Shown one piece after another: positions 18,857-28,795 of a DNA stretch of 64,000 bases (its first letter is position 1; each line of letters opens with the position of its first letter). Below the pieces are notes generated by a model. That model was not told where the DNA came from, did no database searches, and saw only the letters and a program-made list of their open reading frames with translations. The DNA comes from Streptomyces sp. A1136 (lineage in GTDB: Bacteria; Actinomycetota; Actinomycetes; Streptomycetales; Streptomycetaceae), in assembly GCF_004795055.1 (NCBI RefSeq), contig NZ_SSBJ01000036.1, positions 1-64,000 on the forward strand, written 5' to 3'. Both the position numbers and the translations under genes were made by a program.

Positions 18857-19846
18857 ATGCCGACCTGCCCGAACGGACACCAGTCCGCCTCCGACGACTG
18901 GTGCGAGGTCTGCGGCCACCGCATGGCCGCCGCTGCGAGCGCTCCCGCGGCGCCCTCCTACGGCTACGGCTACCCTCCCACGGCCGGTGAGCCGACCGCG
19001 CAGGCCGAGCTGTGCCCGCAGTGCCGCACTCCCCGCGAGGCGATGGCGCCGTTCTGCGAGGAGTGCCGGTTCAACTTCCTGACGCGCACGCCGACGCCGG
19101 CCTCCTTCTCGCCCGAGGCGCCGGGCGGCCCGGGCCACGCGCCCGTGCCCCCGCCCCCGGTTCCGGCTCCGCCGACCTTCTCCCAGGACCACTTCGACTA
19201 CCAGGGCTCGCGCCCGTCGCGGGTCAACCGCCCGGCCGAGCCGCTCCAGCGCGAGGACGACTGGCTGCTCCCGCCCCCGGCGCACGAGCAGCAGCCGCTG
19301 CGGCAGGAGTACGCCCCGCAGCAGCCGCAGTACCAGCAGCAGGCGCCGCAGGAGTACCGGCAGCAGGAGTACGCACCCGCGCAGCAGCCGCAGCCGCAAC
19401 ACGAACCGCGGCAACAGCCGTTCCCGTCCCAGGGCGGCGGCGGGTCGTGGAGCGCGACGATCGGCCCGGACCGTTCGTACTTCATGGCGATGATGCAGCG
19501 CAGCGGCCCCGAGGCGGCGGCCCTCAACCTGCCGGCCTACTCCCCGGAGCAGCACCTGCCGCTCTCCGGCGGCCAGATCACCATCGGCCGCCGTCGCGCC
19601 TCCACGGGCGAGTCCCCCGACATCGACCTCTCGGTGCCCCCGGAGGACCCGGGCGTCTCCCACCAGCACGCGGTCCTCGTCCAGCAGCCCGACGGCAACT
19701 GGGCGGTGGTGGACCAGAACTCCACCAACGGCACCACCATCAACGGCGGCGAGGACCCGATCCAGCCGTACGTCCCCGTCCCCCTCGCCGACGGCGACCG
19801 CGTCCACGTCGGCGCCTGGACGACCATCACCGTCCGGCGCGGCTAG
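18857..19846 (+). CDS. Zinc-ribbon and FHA-domain protein
   Basis: 329 residues. Two N-terminal cysteine clusters (TCPNGHQSASDDWCEVCGH; LCPQCRTP with FCEECRF) are followed by a long Pro/Gln-rich linker and a C-terminal FHA domain. FHA landmarks are present: ITIGRRRAS, VSHQHAVLV and VVDQNSTNGTTING. FHA domains bind phosphothreonine. In mycobacteria the FHA protein GarA is the PknG substrate that restrains 2-oxoglutarate dehydrogenase and glutamate dehydrogenase. This protein is much larger than GarA and lacks its short N-terminal phospho-segment, so it is a locus partner rather than a clear GarA orthologue. ATG 18857 follows GGGGGAAG; an upstream ATG at 18827 is possible. Its stop overlaps the convergent next gene by 4 bases. 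Confidence 0.9.
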   Translation: MPTCPNGHQSASDDWCEVCGHRMAAAASAPAAPSYGYGYPPTAGEPTAQAELCPQCRTPREAMAPFCEECRFNFLTRTPTPASFSPEAPGGPGHAPVPPPPVPAPPTFSQDHFDYQGSRPSRVNRPAEPLQREDDWLLPPPAHEQQPLRQEYAPQQPQYQQQAPQEYRQQEYAPAQQPQPQHEPRQQPFPSQGGGGSWSATIGPDRSYFMAMMQRSGPEAAALNLPAYSPEQHLPLSGGQITIGRRRASTGESPDIDLSVPPEDPGVSHQHAVLVQQPDGNWAVVDQNSTNGTTINGGEDPIQPYVPVPLADGDRVHVGAWTTITVRRG

Positions 19847-20835
19847 GACGCCGACCGCGCGGTTTCCCCCAGGGGCCATACGTACGGGCCCCGGGGGTCG
19901 TCCAACCAGGACCACTGGCCCTGCGGGGTGACCGTCACGCCGAACCGCTCGCGACCCGGGCGGCCTTCGCCGCGCCAGAGGTCCAGCGCCTCCCGGGGGT
20001 GCAGCGCGCCACCGCTGAGGATCAGCATGAACTGGAAGCGCTCGTTCTCCACCAACTCGTAGGGGAGCCCGTCCTGCGCCGCGGCGGAGCCGGGGGTGGC
20101 CGCGGTGGCCCCGCGCAGGGGGACGAAGTAGGCCGGGGTGTGCAGGAAGCGGCCTTCGGCGAAGGCGGCGTCGCGGACGGTGAGGGCGATCAGGCCCGTC
20201 GACAGGGGCGCCAGGACGCGGGCGCCCGGGCGGCACTGCCCGAGCCAGGCGGGTGGGATCAGCGGGAGCATGCAGGTCACCAGAATCCGGTCGAAGGGGG
20301 CGCGGGACGGGCAGCCGCGCGCCCCGTCGCCGGTGACCACGGTCGGCCGGTAGCCGAGCCGGGCCAGGTGGGCCCGGGCGGACTCGGTGATCTCCTCGTC
20401 GAGGTCCACGGTGGTGACGTGTTCGTCGCCGAGCCGGTGACAGAGCAGTGCCGCGTTGTAGCCCGTGCCCGCGCCGATCTCCAGGACGTCGTCGCCGTCC
20501 CGCACCGCCAGCGCCTCCAGCATCCTGGCCATCAGGGAGGGCTGGCTGCTGGAGGACAGCAGCTCGCCGTCGCGCAGCCGGGTCGCGAGGGGTGTGTCCG
20601 TGTACACCCCGCGCAGCCAGCGGGCCCGCCGCTCGGGGTCCGGGTCCTCGCCCCACAGCCGCTCGTGCCCGGCGCCGCGGCCGGTCCAGAAGTACGGCAC
20701 GAAGACGTGCCGGGGCACGGCGGCGAAGGCCGCCCGCCAGGCCGGATCCTGCAGGACCCCCGCGGCGGTCAGCTCGCGCACCTGGGCGGCGTGCGCGGCC
20801 TCGCGCAGATCCCGTCCAGCGGTGTGTGCTCCCAT
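19843..20835 (-). CDS. Protein-L-isoaspartate O-methyltransferase-like protein
   Basis: SAM-dependent methyltransferase of about 330 residues in the PCMT family, which repairs L-isoaspartyl residues. The N-terminal half carries the family signature VPRHVFVPYFW, SSSSQPSLMARMLEALAV and the SAM motif VLEIGAGTGYNAALL, with the following acidic VDLDEEITE. The C-terminal about 120 residues are an extension found in actinobacterial homologues (many are peptide- or antibiotic-modifying relatives). ATG 20835 is chosen because the frame upstream is not methyltransferase-like. It is convergent with the FHA gene, sharing 4 bases. Family confidence is high; whether it repairs proteins generally or modifies a specific substrate cannot be told. 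Confidence 0.85.
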   Translation of the reverse strand: MGAHTAGRDLREAAHAAQVRELTAAGVLQDPAWRAAFAAVPRHVFVPYFWTGRGAGHERLWGEDPDPERRARWLRGVYTDTPLATRLRDGELLSSSSQPSLMARMLEALAVRDGDDVLEIGAGTGYNAALLCHRLGDEHVTTVDLDEEITESARAHLARLGYRPTVVTGDGARGCPSRAPFDRILVTCMLPLIPPAWLGQCRPGARVLAPLSTGLIALTVRDAAFAEGRFLHTPAYFVPLRGATAATPGSAAAQDGLPYELVENERFQFMLILSGGALHPREALDLWRGEGRPGRERFGVTVTPQGQWSWLDDPRGPYVWPLGETARSAS

Positions 20836-20961
20836 GTCTCCACTGTCCGACCGGGGCGCCGCGAAGGCGAGCGGTGGTCGTCGGCCGGGGTACCGGCCGG
20901 TACCCGCCGGCGTGGTCCTAGGACCCCCGTCCTCCGTCCGGGTGTCTGAGACGATGGTCGG

Positions 20962-21363
20962 GTGAATGACAATCCGCAGGGCACGGTCCAGGAGCAGACT
21001 TTCTACGAGCTGGTGGGCGGCGAGGCCACCTTCCGCCGGCTCGTCCACCGCTTCTACCAGGGCGTCGCCGAAGACCCGCTGCTGCGCCCGATGTACCCGG
21101 AGGGCGATCTCGGCCCGGCCGAGGAGCGGTTCGCGCTGTTCTTGATGCAGTACTGGGGCGGCCCGTCCACGTACAGCGAGAACCGCGGGCACCCGCGCCT
21201 GCGCATGCGGCACGCGCCGTTCCGGGTGGACGCCGCCGCGCACGACGCGTGGCTGGGACACATGCGGGAGGCCGTGGAGGAGCTGGGGCTGGCGCCGGAG
21301 CACGAGGCGCAGCTGTGGCGGTACCTGACCTACGCGGCCGCCTCGATGATCAACACGGCGTGA
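20962..21363 (+). CDS. glbO: Group II truncated hemoglobin (GlbO-like)
   Basis: 133-residue truncated globin. Typical features are FYELVGGEATFRRLVHRFY at the N-terminus, the CD region with Tyr (LMQYWGGPSTYSE), and RMRHAPFRV containing the proximal His in RHAPF. Conserved Trp (DAWLGHM) marks group II. It would bind oxygen or related ligands; GlbO proteins are linked to redox and hypoxia defence. The GTG start at 20962 gives the full globin length. It is divergent from the methyltransferase gene, with 126 bases between them, and convergent with the hypothetical gene at 21490-22206. Confidence 0.94.
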   Translation: MNDNPQGTVQEQTFYELVGGEATFRRLVHRFYQGVAEDPLLRPMYPEGDLGPAEERFALFLMQYWGGPSTYSENRGHPRLRMRHAPFRVDAAAHDAWLGHMREAVEELGLAPEHEAQLWRYLTYAAASMINTA

Positions 21364-21489
21364 CCGGCACGGCGTGACCGACACGACCTGCCGCGCACCG
21401 CGTGAAACGCCCGGTAAGGCCCACCCCGCGCGCATCGTCCGGTGCGGCTCACCCGACGGTCGGTGCGGCCGGGCCAACGGCCTACGGCC

Positions 21490-22206
21490 TCACACGGGCC
21501 GGACGAGCAGGGCGCCGAGCCCCTCGGTCCGTCCGGGGCGCCGCACCGCGACCGACCCGTACGGGGTGCTCAGCCGCAGCCAGCCCCCGGAGGTGAACAG
21601 CGCCACCGGCTCGGGCCGCTCGTGGCCCGCCGGGGCCGGGACGGTGGTACGGACCGGCCGCAGGAAGCCGAGGGACTGCGCCGCGTGGACGGCGCGCAAC
21701 GGCAGCTCGGTGTCACCGAGGGTCCGGGACCAGATGTCGCGGCCGATCCGGTCGCGTTCGGACCGGGTCCGGTGCTGCGGGGGCAACGCCTCGTCACGGG
21801 AGCGGAACTCCGCGACGGCCCCGGCCACGGCGGCCCGCATCGTCTCGGCGCCGGGCAGTCCGGGCACCTGCTCCCAGCCGCCGCGCGGCGGCAGCACGCC
21901 GGCCCACGGCGGCCCGGTGACGGGCCGGGGCACGACGGCGCCGGCGGCGGCCTCGTCCACGGTCTCCAGCAGCTCGCCGGCGGACACCGTCAGGTCCAGC
22001 GGCCTGCCGACGGGGACGGCGAGCCGCACCGTGCGCACGGCCAGGACGTCGAAGGACGGCGGCCGCCCGAAGACGGCCAGCGCGCCGCCGTCCGTCCTGG
22101 CCTGCAGCCGGACGGCGGCGGCGCGGTCATAGTGCACCAGCCGGCCCAGGAAGGCGGCGAGGTCCGCCGCCTCCCCGGAATCGGCGAGGCGCAACTGCTC
22201 GCTCAT
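21490..22206 (-). CDS. Conserved actinobacterial protein of unknown function
   Basis: 238 residues, soluble, no signal or membrane helix and no recognised catalytic motif. The sequence is Ala/Arg/Val-rich (FLGRLVHYDRAAAVRLQART; PPRGGWEQVPGL; FLRPVRTTVPAPAGHERPEP). It resembles hypothetical proteins found beside the thioesterase and ettA genes in streptomycetes. Its ATG overlaps the thioesterase stop (ATGA at 22203-22206), so the two are probably co-translated with ettA upstream. Function unknown. Confidence 0.8.
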   Translation of the reverse strand: MSEQLRLADSGEAADLAAFLGRLVHYDRAAAVRLQARTDGGALAVFGRPPSFDVLAVRTVRLAVPVGRPLDLTVSAGELLETVDEAAAGAVVPRPVTGPPWAGVLPPRGGWEQVPGLPGAETMRAAVAGAVAEFRSRDEALPPQHRTRSERDRIGRDIWSRTLGDTELPLRAVHAAQSLGFLRPVRTTVPAPAGHERPEPVALFTSGGWLRLSTPYGSVAVRRPGRTEGLGALLVRPV

Positions 22207-22676
22207 GCCGCGACGCGTCCTTCACGGTGCTTCGGGGCGCGGGCCGGCACGGGCTCGTCGAGGTACTCCTCCAGGAAGCGCCTCTCCTCGGCCGTGATGC
22301 GGCGGGGCCGCCCCTCGGCGAGGTTGAAGGGCACGACCACGGTCTCGGCGCGCACGTAGACCGTCTCGGGCGCGTCCTCGGTCGCCTCGTCCTTGACCTC
22401 GTAGCGGATGGTCAGGGACGCGGCGCCGATCCGGGTCACCCAGCTCTCGATGAGGACCGGCTCGTGCCGGTGCACGAGGGGCAGCTTGTAGTCGATCTCG
22501 TGCCGGGCGACGACGGAGCCGCCCGTGAAGGACTCACTGCCCTCCCCCGGCGCCAAGCGGAACATGAAGTCGATGCGCGCCTCCTCCAGGTAGCGGAGGA
22601 AGACGACGTTGTTGACGTGCCCGAAGGCATCCATGTCCGCCCAGCGCAGTGGGCACCGGTAGTGGTGTCTGGCCAT
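22203..22676 (-). CDS. Acyl-CoA thioesterase (4HBT/YbgC-type hotdog fold)
   Basis: 157-residue hotdog-fold thioesterase. The signature is at the N-terminus: RWADMDAFGHVNNVVFLRYL, containing the catalytic Asp and the helix that follows. FTGGSVVARHEIDYKLPLV and ASLTIRYEV fit the family. It would hydrolyse a small acyl-CoA; the substrate is unknown. It lies 11 bases after ettA on the same strand and overlaps the next gene. Confidence 0.9.
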   Translation of the reverse strand: MARHHYRCPLRWADMDAFGHVNNVVFLRYLEEARIDFMFRLAPGEGSESFTGGSVVARHEIDYKLPLVHRHEPVLIESWVTRIGAASLTIRYEVKDEATEDAPETVYVRAETVVVPFNLAEGRPRRITAEERRFLEEYLDEPVPARAPKHREGRVAA

Positions 22677-22687
22677 GACCTAGGACC

Positions 22688-24352
<1,665 letters not shown>

Positions 24353-24467
24353 GAGAAACCGTCCGGCAGATCGATGGTGGGCAGATACACCCCATCTTGC
24401 CAGTCGTCCACAGCCCGGGGCGAATGGGTAGGTTCAGACGCCCCTGAGCTGGGGTGGAGGAGGAAAC

Positions 24468-25049
24468 GTGGACAACGCCTGGCAGGCCCTCGCCGGCACG
24501 TCGATCGCGGTGGCGGGCACCCTGATCGCGCCCGTCCTGTCCCAGCGGCTCGTCGCACGCGCCGAGTCCCACCGCTTGGAACGTCAGGAACGCGCGGCGG
24601 CCGCCCAGTGGACCCGCGAGCAGCGGGCAGCGGAGTCGGACAAACGGCGTGCGTGCTACGTGACCTCGAACTCCGGCTACCGCCGCTACCGCATCGAACT
24701 CATGAAGTACCTGTGGCTGGTGCACAAGGGGGAAGCCACCGACGAGGCGCGCACGGCGCTGGAGGACGCGCGCCACGCGATGCACGCTTCGTTCGCCGAG
24801 GCGCAGATGATCGCCTCCGACGCGGTGCTGGCGGAGCTGGACTCCATGTCGCAGACCCTCGCGCACATGTACGACCGGGTGATGCGCCTGGAGGAGGGCG
24901 GTCCCGACCCCGGTGGGTCGTTCGAGGAGATACGGGCCGGTCTCCTGCGGGCCAACGAACAGTGGGTGGTCATGCGCGGAGCCATGCGGTCCGACCTGGG
25001 AGTGGCCGATGCGGGAGCGGCCGCGCCGCCGGCGGCCCCGGCCGGCTGA
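24468..25049 (+). CDS. Hypothetical protein with N-terminal hydrophobic segment
   Basis: 193 residues. A hydrophobic N-terminal helix (LAGTSIAVAGTLIAPVLSQR, residues about 7-27) precedes a charged, mostly helical body (LERQERAAAAQWTREQRAA; DEARTALEDARHAMHASF) and an Ala/Pro tail. No known domain is recognised; it may be a single-pass membrane-attached coiled-coil protein. The GTG start at 24468 follows GGAGGAGG closely. It is divergent from ettA and convergent with the PAP2/kinase gene. Confidence 0.8.
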   Translation: MDNAWQALAGTSIAVAGTLIAPVLSQRLVARAESHRLERQERAAAAQWTREQRAAESDKRRACYVTSNSGYRRYRIELMKYLWLVHKGEATDEARTALEDARHAMHASFAEAQMIASDAVLAELDSMSQTLAHMYDRVMRLEEGGPDPGGSFEEIRAGLLRANEQWVVMRGAMRSDLGVADAGAAAPPAAPAG

Positions 25050-25075
25050 CCGGGGGCGGGGCCGGGGCCGGGGAC

Positions 25076-26605
25076 TCAGTGTGGGCGGTAGACGGTGAGG
25101 GCGTGGGGCAGCGCGTCGAGGACGAGGGCGGAGGGGGCGTGGGCGTACTCGCCGTCGTAGGCCAGGGGCGTTCCCTCGGGGATGTCCCCGACGCGCAGGC
25201 TGCGCAGCTTCGTCGCGGCGTGGACGGGGGAACGGGTGAGGGGGCCGGCGAAGGCGGCGGCGAGGAGGCGGGGGCCGGGGCGGCCGCCGCCGTAGACCAT
25301 CCGTACGTCGAGCAGTCCCTCGCCGAGGCTGTCACGGCGTCGGGGGGTGGGGCCGGTGCCGTGGTAGGTGCCGTTGCCCGCGAAGAGCAGCCAGACCTTA
25401 CGGGGCCGGCCGGCCAGGCGGAGCGCCACGGGGTGCTCGGCGCGCAGCACCCGCCAGGCCGCGAGCAGGGCGGCGGGGCCGCCGCCGATCCGGGGCGCCC
25501 AGCGCAGCCGGTGCCGTAGCAGTTCGGGGTAGGCGCCGATGCTGAAGGTGTTCAGGAAGTAGCCGGATTCGGCGGGGCCGTCGGCGGGGCCGTCCTCGAC
25601 ACGGTCGGGCCGGGGTGCGGGGTGCGGGCCCGGGGTGAAGCGGCCGACGCCGACGCGGACCGCGTGCCCGGCGGCCAGGGCGCGGCAGGTGTCCTCGGCC
25701 CCGGCGAGCCCGAGGTCGAGGACGAAGTGGTTGAGGGTGCCACCGGGGAACACCGCCAGGGGTTTGCCGGCGCGCAGGGCGGCCGTCGCGGCGGCGTTGA
25801 TCGTGCCGTCGCCGCCGCAGATTCCGAGCACCGTGGCGCGGGAGGCCGCCGCGGCCAGTTCCGCCGGCAGTTCGGAGGCCGCGCACTCGATCAGTTCGGC
25901 CTTGGGCAGCCGGTCCAGTACGGAGTCCAGCCCGGCGCGCGCGGCCGTGCCCGAGTCGGTGTTCACCACGACGGTGAGCCCCTCCCCGTCGGGCAGGGCG
26001 GGGGCGCCGACCACCTTCCGTTCGTCGCCCGGCACGACCCGGGCCTCCTCCACGTCCCGCGCGAGCCGGCGGACGACCAGTCCGGCGGCGACACCGAGTG
26101 CGGCGCCCGCGACCACGTCGGAGGGGTAGTGCACCCCGGTGTACACCCGGGAGAACGCCACGGAGGCGGCCACCGGTGCGAGGAGCGCGCCCCACCCCGG
26201 GGCGTCCAGGGCGAGCCCGGTGGTGAAGGCGAAGGCGGAGGCGGAATGGCCGGACGGGAACGAGGTGGTCCAGGGCTGGGTGTTCAGTCGGCGTACGGCG
26301 GGAACGCCGTCCAACAGTGGCCGGGCGCGGCGCACCGACCACTTGCCGACGGTGTTGATGGTCGCCGAGGCCAGCGCGAGCGAGGCCGCGCCGCGCACCG
26401 CGGCCTTCCTGGACCGGGTCGAGCCGAACACGGCGATCGCCGCCGCGGCCCCGCCCCACAGCACACCGTGGTTCGCGGCCCGCCCGAGGCGGGGCAGCAC
26501 CTTGTCGGCCCCGGGCCAGTGCCTTTGGGCCACCGCGTCGAACAGCCGCCGGTCCCACCGCGCGAGCGCGCCTTGCCAGGTCAGCTCCTGATCAGCCATT
26601 GCCAC
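25076..26605 (-). CDS. PAP2 phosphatase / diacylglycerol kinase-type fusion protein
   Basis: 509-residue bifunctional lipid enzyme. The N-terminal half is a membrane PAP2 phosphatase with helices and the motifs KWSVRRARP, SFPSGHSASAFAF and SRVYTGVHYPSDV (catalytic His residues in the last two). The C-terminal half is a diacylglycerol kinase catalytic domain with GICGGDGTINAAATAAL and PLAVFPGGTLNHF. Together they could dephosphorylate and rephosphorylate lipid intermediates such as phosphatidate or isoprenoid phosphates. GTG 26605 or ATG 26599 is the start. The fusion is common in actinobacteria. It is convergent with the short gene at 24468. Confidence 0.92.
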   Translation of the reverse strand: MAMADQELTWQGALARWDRRLFDAVAQRHWPGADKVLPRLGRAANHGVLWGGAAAAIAVFGSTRSRKAAVRGAASLALASATINTVGKWSVRRARPLLDGVPAVRRLNTQPWTTSFPSGHSASAFAFTTGLALDAPGWGALLAPVAASVAFSRVYTGVHYPSDVVAGAALGVAAGLVVRRLARDVEEARVVPGDERKVVGAPALPDGEGLTVVVNTDSGTAARAGLDSVLDRLPKAELIECAASELPAELAAAASRATVLGICGGDGTINAAATAALRAGKPLAVFPGGTLNHFVLDLGLAGAEDTCRALAAGHAVRVGVGRFTPGPHPAPRPDRVEDGPADGPAESGYFLNTFSIGAYPELLRHRLRWAPRIGGGPAALLAAWRVLRAEHPVALRLAGRPRKVWLLFAGNGTYHGTGPTPRRRDSLGEGLLDVRMVYGGGRPGPRLLAAAFAGPLTRSPVHAATKLRSLRVGDIPEGTPLAYDGEYAHAPSALVLDALPHALTVYRPH

Positions 26606-26758
26606 CGCCTACCCCGAGAGCGTGATCCGAATCAACCATCCCGGTGCCCGGACCACGCGCGTCCACGCCGCCCGGCGCCGGACGCGGTACCCGCATGGCC
26701 GCCCGGTGACAGGCCGCCGACGCGGCGGCTCCCGGGGCGCCCCCGGGGGCTCGCCGCC

Positions 26759-26844
26759 CGGCGGCGCGGGGCCGCCCCGAACGGCACCGGCGGCGCGGGG
26801 CCGACCCGGACCACACCGGCGGGGCGGGCCGATCCGTCCGCTAC
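26759..26844. repeat. Three imperfect 29-bp tandem repeats after the thioester-domain gene
   Basis: Units at 26759-26787, 26788-26816 and 26817-26844 begin CGGCGGCGCGGGGCCG (the third is degenerate and runs over the stop codon of the gene at 26841-28220). They lie just downstream of that gene and are very G/C-rich. Confidence 0.65.
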
Positions 26845-28220
26845 AGGTCTTCCTCCGCGCCCGGCTCGTCCTCCAGCGGGCGCTTGCGCAGCAGCAGGAC
26901 CACCATGCCGCCCAACACCACCAGGCCGACCGCGAGCGCGGCGATCACCGGGGTCGCCGCCGAACTGCCGCTGGTGGCGAGGCGTTCCGGGTCGGCGGGG
27001 TCGTCCGGGGAGGACAGCGGCACCGCCGCCACCCCGCCCATCGGCGCGGTCCCGGGCGCGGGCCAGACGGCCGTCCCGGCGGCGGTCGTCGCGACTGCGC
27101 TGGAGCCGGCCACGATCTGCGTCTGCTCCGGGATGCCGTTGGCGAAGGCCCGTCCGACCGGGACCCTGGTGGAGCCCTGGACGACGACCGAGGCGTGCCC
27201 GTCCGGGGTGCCCGGGGGCACCTCGAAGTAGAGCCGGGTCCCATTGCCGGCGGTGGTCAGCGGCCGCCCTTCGGCGTCCACCACCCGCACACCCATGGCC
27301 ACGGCTGCCGCGTCCGGGGCGACCGTCACGCTCTGCGCGCCCGTCCGCACCGTGATCGGCCCCAGCCGGGCGCCCGTCGGACCCGATACCGGACCGGACA
27401 CCTCCGCGGGCTCCAGCCCTAGCGACGCGGGCGGCTCCGGCAGCCGGGCCGCCTCCCGCTGGAGGTAGTCGGCCAGTTTCTCCGCCTCCGGGTCCGCCGC
27501 CTCGACCTGCGCGCCGTCGGCCAGCCGCCAGATCGCCACCTGGGTGCCCGCCGCCGCGCTCTCGGCGGTGAGGGAACCGGCCCCGGCCGCCTTGGCGAGC
27601 CCGGCCAGATCGTTGAGCTGCGGGTAGGAGTGCTCCAGCACCCAGCGGATGCGGCCCGCGTCCTGGTTGGCGGCGAGCAGGGTCCCACCCCACCCGCTCT
27701 CGGTGTACCGGGCCTCGGGCTGCGCGTAGCCCGCCGCCCCGACCCCGTACGTCTGGAGCATGCCGCCGCCGTCGACGCGCATCTCGCACAGCCCGGCCGG
27801 GATCCGCCGGACCGTGCCGTCCCCGCTGTGCAGGACCGCCTGCCCGTACGTCTTCAGCCCGTCCAGCACGGCGCTCGCGCCCCCCGGCGTCGCCCGGTCC
27901 GACGCCGAACCGGAGTCGGCCGCGGCCTGCGCTCCGGGCGCGGCGGCGAGGGCCGCGGCCAGCAGGGCCACCGCCAGCGGGCGCCGCCCGGAGACCCGCG
28001 GGGAAGGACGCCCGGCGACCGGAACCGGAACCCGCTCCGGCGGACCGTCAGGGCTCGGCAGACCGTCAGCCAGAGCCGGAACGCCGCCGGGCAGAGCCGG
28101 AAGGCCGCCGGGCGGGAGCGGGACACCGTCGGCCCCCGGGACGGGCGGGACCGGCGGTGGGCCGGGAGCGGGAACGGCGGCGGGAGCAGGTACGGAGGAT
28201 GCGGGAACAGCGATCGACAC
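26841..28220 (-). CDS. Thioester-domain (TED/TQXA) surface protein with sortase-like C-terminus
   Basis: 459-residue predicted wall-anchored protein. The TED has Cys145 (GLCEMRVDG) and Gln227 in the TQxA motif (GTQVAIWRL), the pair that forms an internal thioester able to bind host or substrate amines. A beta-rich stalk follows (PITVRTGAQSVTVAP). The C-terminus has LATSG, an LAxTG-like sortase signal variant, then a helix (PVIAALAVGLVVLGGMVVLLL) and a basic tail. Odd feature: about 75 Pro/Ala-rich residues precede the export segment (RRPLAVALLAAALAAAPGA); no better start codon lies nearer to it. GTG 28220 has GGGGAAG 3 bases upstream. It is transcribed away from ssbB-side genes on the same strand. 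Confidence 0.82.
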   Translation of the reverse strand: MSIAVPASSVPAPAAVPAPGPPPVPPVPGADGVPLPPGGLPALPGGVPALADGLPSPDGPPERVPVPVAGRPSPRVSGRRPLAVALLAAALAAAPGAQAAADSGSASDRATPGGASAVLDGLKTYGQAVLHSGDGTVRRIPAGLCEMRVDGGGMLQTYGVGAAGYAQPEARYTESGWGGTLLAANQDAGRIRWVLEHSYPQLNDLAGLAKAAGAGSLTAESAAAGTQVAIWRLADGAQVEAADPEAEKLADYLQREAARLPEPPASLGLEPAEVSGPVSGPTGARLGPITVRTGAQSVTVAPDAAAVAMGVRVVDAEGRPLTTAGNGTRLYFEVPPGTPDGHASVVVQGSTRVPVGRAFANGIPEQTQIVAGSSAVATTAAGTAVWPAPGTAPMGGVAAVPLSSPDDPADPERLATSGSSAATPVIAALAVGLVVLGGMVVLLLRKRPLEDEPGAEEDL

Positions 28221-28288
28221 AGTCTTCCCCTTCGGGCCGGAGGCCCAGGTGCCCGTGAGTACCGGGTGATCTTAGCCGCCTCGAACAC

Positions 28289-28696
28289 TCAGCCCACCGC
28301 CGCGTTCTGAGGGGGCATCAGCGGCACGTCCGTTCTGACGACCCGACGGAAGGCCGCAGTCCCGCGGTTGAGGTCGTGCCCGATGGTGACGGCGTCGATG
28401 TCCGCCGAGAACCAGCGGACGCCCTCCCCGTCGGGCGGCCCCTCACGGACCCGCAAACGCCCGTGCACCACCAGCGGTTCCCCGACCGAAACGGAACTCG
28501 CCAGGTGGACCGCCAGCGCCCGCCGCGCCCACACCGTGTAGAAGCTGGTGGACCCGTCGGCCCACACCTCTTTGCGTCGGTCGAAGTACCGCGGTGTCAC
28601 CGCGAACCGGAACCTCGCCGACGGACCCGCCGGCGTCTCCTTGAAGTCGATCCGGGTCGCCACATGGCCCACCAGCGTCACCAGGGTGTCGTTCAT
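28289..28696 (-). CDS. ssbB: Single-stranded DNA-binding protein paralogue (SsbB-like)
   Basis: 135-residue OB-fold SSB (TLVTLVGHVATRIDF, ARFRFAVTPRYFDR, TSFYTVWARRALAVHL). It lacks the long Gly-rich linker and the acidic C-terminal tip DDDIPF of the housekeeping SSB, ending instead in MPPQNAAVG. That makes it the second, shorter SSB. In S. coelicolor SsbB acts in chromosome segregation during sporulation, which fits its position directly downstream of the dynamin genes that build sporulation septa. ATG 28696 follows a purine-rich GGGGAGGGGAAACGGGG. Confidence 0.88.
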   Translation of the reverse strand: MNDTLVTLVGHVATRIDFKETPAGPSARFRFAVTPRYFDRRKEVWADGSTSFYTVWARRALAVHLASSVSVGEPLVVHGRLRVREGPPDGEGVRWFSADIDAVTIGHDLNRGTAAFRRVVRTDVPLMPPQNAAVG

Positions 28697-28795
28697 CCCC
28701 GTTTCCCCTCCCCGCGTCGCACCCCCGCCCGGACCGTCCGCACGGGGTACGACCCATGCTGGCCCGCCGCTCCCCGTCCCGCCCGGGCCTGTGGA

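Noticed and set aside
17468..20656. A 1062-codon open frame on the minus strand opposite the VWA and FHA genes
   Set aside because: The same composition effect; both plus-strand genes have clear MIDAS and FHA motifs.
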